From the NCBI RefSeq assembly GCF_002531755.2, contig NZ_CP035001.1:645382-709381 (forward strand): a stretch of DNA of 64,000 nt. Direction: 5' to 3'. Shown here in pieces: positions 59,952-64,000 of this stretch. Below the pieces are notes generated by a model. That model did no database searches. It saw only the letters and a program-made list of their open reading frames with translations, and had not been told where the DNA came from. The position numbers were made by a program, and so were the translations under genes. Positions within the stretch are counted from its first letter, which is position 1; each line of letters starts with the position of its first letter. The DNA is from Rhizobium acidisoli (GTDB lineage: Bacteria; Pseudomonadota; Alphaproteobacteria; Rhizobiales; Rhizobiaceae).

Positions 59952-61202
59952 TCAGTGCAGATTGGGCTGGGCGCCGACGCCCTTTTCATCGATCTGATGG
60001 CCGCGCGCGAAACGGTCGAGCCGGAAGGCGCGCGCCGTCTGATGCGGCGTGTTGCGGGCGATCAGATGGGCGTAGCAGAAGCCGGAGGCGGGCGTCGCCT
60101 TGAAGCCGCCGTAACACCAGCCGGCGTTGAGATAGAGATTATCGATATGGGTGCGGTCGATGATCGGCGAGCCGTCCATGCTCATGTCCATCACCCCACC
60201 CCAGGAGCGCAGGTAGCGCACGCGCGACAGGGACGGGATCATTGCAACCCCGGCCTCGGCGACATGTTCGACCGAAGCCAGATTGCCGCGCTGGGCATAG
60301 GAATTATAGCCATCGATATCGCCGCCGAAGACGAGGCCGCCCTTGTCGGACTGGGAGACGTAGAAATGCCCGGCGCCGAAGGTGACGACATTGTCGATGA
60401 AGGGCTTCAGCCCTTCGGAGACGAAGGCCTGCAGCACATGGCTTTCGATCGGCAGGCGGAGGCCGGCCATATCGGCGACGACGGTGGAATTGCCGGCCGC
60501 CGCCAGCGCCAGCTTGCCGCAGCCGATGAAGCCTCTGCTGGTCTCGACACCGGTCACCCGACCGTTTTCGCTGCGGATGCCGGTGACTTCGCACTGGGTG
60601 ATGATATCGACGCCGCGGCTGTCTGCGCCGCGGGCATAACCCCAGGCGACCGCGTCGTGGCGCACCGTGCCGCCGCGCGGCTGGTATAGACCACCCATGA
60701 CCGGGAAACGGGCATTGTCGAAATCGAGGAACGGAAGCTTCTTGCGCACCGCCTGCCGGTCGAGCAGCTCGGCATCGACGCCGTGCAGCCGCATGGCGTT
60801 GCCGCGGCGCGTATAGGCGTCACGCTGCGCATCGGAATGGAAGAGGTTGAGCACGCCGCGCTGCGAAACCATGGCGTTGAAGTTGAAGTCCTGCTCCAGG
60901 CCTTCCCAGAGCTTCATCGATAGTTCGTAGAAGGGATTGTTGCCCGGCAACAGGTAGTTGGAACGGATGATCGTGGTGTTCCTGCCGATATTGCCGGAGC
61001 CGAGATAGCCCTTTTCGAGCACGGCGACATTGGTGATGCCGAACTCCTTGGCGAGATAATAGGCGGTGGCCAGACCGTGACCGCCGCCACCGACGATGAC
61101 GACGTCGTAATGCGGCCTCGGCGCGGGATCGCGCCAGGCTGGCGCCCAGCCTTTGTTGCCGCGAAGGCCGTTGAGAAAAATCGAAAGAGCGGAATAGCGC
61201 AT
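59952..61202 (-). CDS. soxB: Sarcosine oxidase subunit beta
   Basis: A 416-aa FAD-dependent oxidoreductase of the DAO type. VIVGGGGHGLATAYYLA near residue 35 binds FAD, followed by NTTIIRSNYLLPGNN and the C-terminal SPIIDRTHIDNLYLNAGWCYGGF. It is the catalytic subunit, first in the soxBDAG operon. Divergent from the GlxA-type regulator across about 87 bp. Confidence 0.92.
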   Translation of the reverse strand: MRYSALSIFLNGLRGNKGWAPAWRDPAPRPHYDVVIVGGGGHGLATAYYLAKEFGITNVAVLEKGYLGSGNIGRNTTIIRSNYLLPGNNPFYELSMKLWEGLEQDFNFNAMVSQRGVLNLFHSDAQRDAYTRRGNAMRLHGVDAELLDRQAVRKKLPFLDFDNARFPVMGGLYQPRGGTVRHDAVAWGYARGADSRGVDIITQCEVTGIRSENGRVTGVETSRGFIGCGKLALAAAGNSTVVADMAGLRLPIESHVLQAFVSEGLKPFIDNVVTFGAGHFYVSQSDKGGLVFGGDIDGYNSYAQRGNLASVEHVAEAGVAMIPSLSRVRYLRSWGGVMDMSMDGSPIIDRTHIDNLYLNAGWCYGGFKATPASGFCYAHLIARNTPHQTARAFRLDRFARGHQIDEKGVGAQPNLH

Positions 61203-61253
61203 GGGTCAATCCGAATGGAACGAGCGCATGATGCCAGAAAGGCGACGCGCCAC

Positions 61254-61261
61254 TTGCGCAA
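61254..61261. promoter_or_regulatory. TTGCGCAA palindrome in sox/GlxA divergent region
   Basis: A perfect 8-bp palindrome 52 bp upstream of soxB and 28 bp upstream of the GlxA-type gene. It may be part of a regulator site. The element is short, so this is weak. Confidence 0.3.
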
Positions 61262-61289
61262 TTAGGACATGAATGGTTAGAAAAGAGAC

Positions 61290-62249
61290 ATGTCCTCGCC
61301 CGATAACAGAAATGTCCAGGAGATCGGCTTTATCCTGATCCCCGGATTTGCGCTGATGTCCTATGCCTCGGCGACCGAGCCGCTGAGGGCGGCAAACCTT
61401 CTGGCCGGGCGGGAAATCTATCGCCTGTCGATCTTTTCGCCGGACGGCGCGCCGGCGCTCTCATCATCTGGCGTCAGCGTGCCGGCCGAACCTCTTCCGG
61501 CCAGGGGCTCCGGCCTCGGCACGGCCTTCGTCTGCGCCGGCGGCTTGCCGCGCGACTGGCGTTATCCCGGCGTGCTTGCCTGCCTGAGGCAGCTGGCGCG
61601 CGAAGGTGTGAGGATCGGCGGCATTTCGGGCGGTCCCTATTTGATGGCTGCCGCCGGACTGCTTGCCGGCCGCGATTTTACCATCCATTGGGAACATGCC
61701 GCCGCCCTTCTCGAGGCCTTCCCGGACCTCACGCCACGCCAGGCGCGTTTCATGATCGACGGCAACCGGATCACCTGCGGCGGCGGCATCGCGCCGCTCG
61801 ACATGATGCATGTGCTGATCGCCGAGCGCATGGGACCGGATTTTGCCCGCCGCGTCAGCGACTGGTATCTTCACACCGAGGTCAACGAGCCCGCCGCCCC
61901 GCAGCGCGCCTCGCTCGCCGAGCGCTACGGCGTCCATCATCCGGGGCTGCTCAGCGTTCTCGAACGCATGGAGGAGACGATCGAGATGCCGCTCGGCCGC
62001 GCCGCCATGGCGCGCATCGCCGGCGTCACCACCCGCCATCTCGACCGGCTCTTTTCAGCCCATCTCGGCACCACCTTCCTCGATCAATATCACAGGATCA
62101 GGCTGCAGCATGCCCATCGCCTGCTGAAACAGAGCCCGCTTTCGGTCTCGGAAATTGCGGTCGCCACCGGCTTTTCCAGTCTCAGCCATTTTTCCCGGAT
62201 GTTCCGCGCCGCCTACGGCATCGCTCCGCGCGAGGCGCGGCGGGAATAG
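61290..62249 (+). CDS. GlxA-family (DJ-1/PfpI + AraC) regulator
   Basis: A 319-aa protein. The N-terminal DJ-1/PfpI-like domain (IGFILIPGFALMSYASATEPLRAANLL, FVCAGGLPRDWRYP, GISGGPYLMAAAGLL) is followed by two AraC-type helix-turn-helix units (MARIAGVTTRHLDRLFSAHL, VSEIAVATGFSSLSHFSRMF). Such regulators control glycine betaine, dimethylglycine and sarcosine catabolism in relatives. It is divergent from soxBDAG, so it probably activates it. ATG 61290. Confidence 0.9.
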   Translation: MSSPDNRNVQEIGFILIPGFALMSYASATEPLRAANLLAGREIYRLSIFSPDGAPALSSSGVSVPAEPLPARGSGLGTAFVCAGGLPRDWRYPGVLACLRQLAREGVRIGGISGGPYLMAAAGLLAGRDFTIHWEHAAALLEAFPDLTPRQARFMIDGNRITCGGGIAPLDMMHVLIAERMGPDFARRVSDWYLHTEVNEPAAPQRASLAERYGVHHPGLLSVLERMEETIEMPLGRAAMARIAGVTTRHLDRLFSAHLGTTFLDQYHRIRLQHAHRLLKQSPLSVSEIAVATGFSSLSHFSRMFRAAYGIAPREARRE

Positions 62250-62320
62250 GTTTTCTTCACGGTTGAGAAAATTTCACTATGACGATAGGGTCGGCTTCGG
62301 ACAAAAGCGAAGGCGGCAGC

Positions 62321-63004
62321 ATGAAAACCAAGCGAGAAGCGGCAAATCAACCGGAAGAGGCGCATGCCGGACGCACGCCCTTTTCCCAGGATCCGCACGC
62401 GGTTCGGGAACCGAAGGAAAACAACCTCGAAATGGCGATCGGCCATGAGGTGCGCGCCTACCGCAAAAAGCTCGGCATCACCGTTACCGATCTGGCAGCC
62501 GCGACCGGCATTTCGCTCGGCATGCTGTCGAAGATCGAGAACGGTAACATCTCGCCGTCGCTGACGACGCTGCAATCGCTGTCACGCGCGCTCGGCGTGC
62601 CGATGACCGCCTTTTTCCGCCGCTATGAGGAGCCGCGCAACGCCGTCTTCGTCAAGGCGGGCCAGGGTATCGAGCTGGAACGGCGCGGCACGCGCGCCGG
62701 CCATCAATATAATCTGCTCGGCCATATCGACAACAATACCAGCGGCGTCATCGTCGAGCCCTATCTGATCACGCTGACCGCCGATTCCGACGTCTTCCCG
62801 ACGTTTCAGCACGAGGGCATGGAGTTTCTCTACATGCTCGAAGGCGAGGTCATTTACCGCCACGGCGACCAGCTTTTCCAGATGCAGCCGGGCGACAGCC
62901 TGTTCTTCGATGCCGATGCGCCGCATGGGCCGGAACAGCTGGTGAAGCTGCCGAGCAAGTACCTCTCGATCATCAGTTATCCCCAGCAGAACTCCAGAAG
63001 CTGA
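62321..63004 (+). CDS. XRE-family regulator with cupin domain
   Basis: A 227-aa protein (ATG 62321 chosen; GAAGGCGG lies 8 nt upstream; ATG 62279 is possible). XRE helix-turn-helix (VTDLAAATGISLGMLSKIEN) and a C-terminal cupin (FQHEGMEFLYMLEGEVIYRH, LQMQPGD-like LFQMQPGDSLFFDAD). It sits between the GlxA-type gene and glxB on the same strand. It likely senses a small ligand of the methylamine or amino-acid pathway and controls glx genes. Confidence 0.88.
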   Translation: MKTKREAANQPEEAHAGRTPFSQDPHAVREPKENNLEMAIGHEVRAYRKKLGITVTDLAAATGISLGMLSKIENGNISPSLTTLQSLSRALGVPMTAFFRRYEEPRNAVFVKAGQGIELERRGTRAGHQYNLLGHIDNNTSGVIVEPYLITLTADSDVFPTFQHEGMEFLYMLEGEVIYRHGDQLFQMQPGDSLFFDADAPHGPEQLVKLPSKYLSIISYPQQNSRS

Positions 63005-63093
63005 CTTGCCTTAAAAGAAAAATTTATTCTTCCCAGTTGATGCCCTGAAACAGACCTGCTACTCGTTTCTCAACATGAACGGAGGCACGCGCT

Positions 63094-63999
63094 ATGTGCG
63101 GCATTGTTGGACTGTTCCTCAAGGACAAGAGCCTTGAATCTCAGCTGGGAAACCTGCTCTCGGATATGCTGATCACCATGACCGATCGCGGACCGGATTC
63201 GGCCGGCATCGCGATCTATGGCGGTGCTGCCGAGGGCAGGGCGAAAATCACCATCCAGTCCGCCAATCCGGGCGCGGATTTCGAAGGCCTTGCCACCGAC
63301 CTCGAGAAGGCCGGCATCAAAGCCGATGTCTCGGTCAAGAGCACGCACGCGGTCATCGAGCTTGATGCCTCCAAACTTGGAACCGTGCGCAAGGCGCTCG
63401 AAGAGATCCGTCCGGCGGTCCGCCTGATGGGGTCGGGCGAAAGCGTCGAGATCTACAAGGAAATCGGCCTTCCGAAAGACGTCGTGAAGCGGTTCGACGT
63501 CCGCGCCATGGGCGGCACCCACGGCATCGGCCATACCCGCATGGCGACGGAATCCGCCGTCACCACGCTCGGCGCCCATCCGTTCTCGACTGGCGCCGAC
63601 CAGTGCCTCGTGCACAACGGCTCGCTGTCCAACCACAACAATCTGCGCCGCGAACTCATCCGCGAAGGCATGACCTTCGAGACACAGAACGATTCCGAAG
63701 TCGCCGCCGCCTATCTGACGGCCGAAATGGCCAAGGGCAAGGATCTCGGCCAGGCGCTGACGGGCGCGCTCGACGATCTCGACGGCTTCTTCACCTTCGT
63801 CGTCGGCACCAAGTCCGGCTTCGGCGTGGTGCGCGACCCGATCGCCTGTAAGCCCGCCGTCATGGCCGAGACCGACCAATATGTCGCCTTCGGCTCGGAA
63901 TACCGCGCGCTGGTCAACCTTCCCGGCATCGAGAATGCCCGTGTCTGGGAGCCGGAGCCGGCGACCGTTTATTTCTGGGATCACGACAAGGCCGCCTGA
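63094..63999 (+). CDS. glxB: Class II glutamine amidotransferase, GlxB-type
   Basis: A 301-aa protein starting MCGIVGLFLKDKSLESQLGN, so Cys2 is the N-terminal nucleophile after Met removal. The Ntn-hydrolase glutaminase features TDRGPDSAGIAIYGG and VHNGSLSNHNNLRREL are present. It is the glutaminase subunit of a three-part glutamate-synthase-like system (glxBCD; also the mgs type that makes N-methylglutamate). The other subunits would lie beyond the right edge. Ribosome site GGAGG precedes ATG 63094. The stop TGA at 63997-63999 is one base from the window end. Confidence 0.9.
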   Translation: MCGIVGLFLKDKSLESQLGNLLSDMLITMTDRGPDSAGIAIYGGAAEGRAKITIQSANPGADFEGLATDLEKAGIKADVSVKSTHAVIELDASKLGTVRKALEEIRPAVRLMGSGESVEIYKEIGLPKDVVKRFDVRAMGGTHGIGHTRMATESAVTTLGAHPFSTGADQCLVHNGSLSNHNNLRRELIREGMTFETQNDSEVAAAYLTAEMAKGKDLGQALTGALDDLDGFFTFVVGTKSGFGVVRDPIACKPAVMAETDQYVAFGSEYRALVNLPGIENARVWEPEPATVYFWDHDKAA

Positions 64000-64000
64000 G

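Overview
The window looks like a stretch of an alphaproteobacterial genome of the Rhizobium/Agrobacterium type. It is GC-rich with NNC/NNG-biased codons. It carries heterotetrameric sarcosine oxidase genes beside a GlxA-family regulator and a glxB-type amidotransferase, a tad pilus locus, DUF982 and DUF3604 proteins, and rhizobial-style palindromic intergenic repeats. No tRNA, rRNA, CRISPR array or intact insertion sequence was recognised.

Layout. 1-2.3 kb: L-fuconate catabolism (SDR dehydrogenase, fuconate dehydratase) behind an operator-like inverted repeat. 2.4-4.2 kb: class III cyclase-TPR protein on the minus strand. 4.6-7.8 kb: secreted caspase-like/Sel1 protein and an S74-like protein. 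8.1-8.5 kb: intergenic repeats. 8.5-15.8 kb: a beta-propeller/NlpC-P60 protein, a small cytosolic protein, an outer-membrane barrel, and a DUF3604/PPIase/HupE-like operon. 16.3-26.7 kb: a same-strand cluster encoding an OmpA/DUF4384 protein, a caspase-like protein with an EF-hand loop, a trypsin fused to an altered caspase-like domain, an inhibitory-type serpin, and a membrane pseudokinase with a C-terminal FGE-like domain. This is the most unusual part of the window. I read it as an envelope protease-regulation module.

26.9-42.6 kb is an accessory patchwork: DUF982, pentapeptide, Lrp, ArsR/SRPBCC, LysR/tautomerase, AraC with an SDR-GST-isochorismatase operon, three further SDRs or SDR relics, a sulfite-oxidase-type molybdoenzyme, a SASA-type esterase, and gene fragments and palindromic elements that point to past rearrangement. 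42.8-43.25 kb is a tandem intergenic repeat.

43.3-55.5 kb is a tad-type locus in two divergent arms. The minus arm encodes an FHA-TM protein, TadC, TadB, an FHA-fused CpaF ATPase, CpaB, an unknown exported protein, three TadE/TadG-like pseudopilins, a prepilin peptidase and a pilin-like peptide. The plus arm has a 43-aa pilin-like peptide coupled to a second CpaF ATPase. I see no secretin and no TadZ/CpaE gene.

55.5-56.1 kb is a MazEF-type toxin-antitoxin pair with a clear promoter and operator. 56.2-61.2 kb is soxBDAG on the minus strand. 61.3-64 kb, divergent from sox, holds a GlxA-type regulator, an XRE-cupin regulator and glxB, whose partners should lie beyond the right edge. Together sox and glx would handle methylated amines and one-carbon metabolism.
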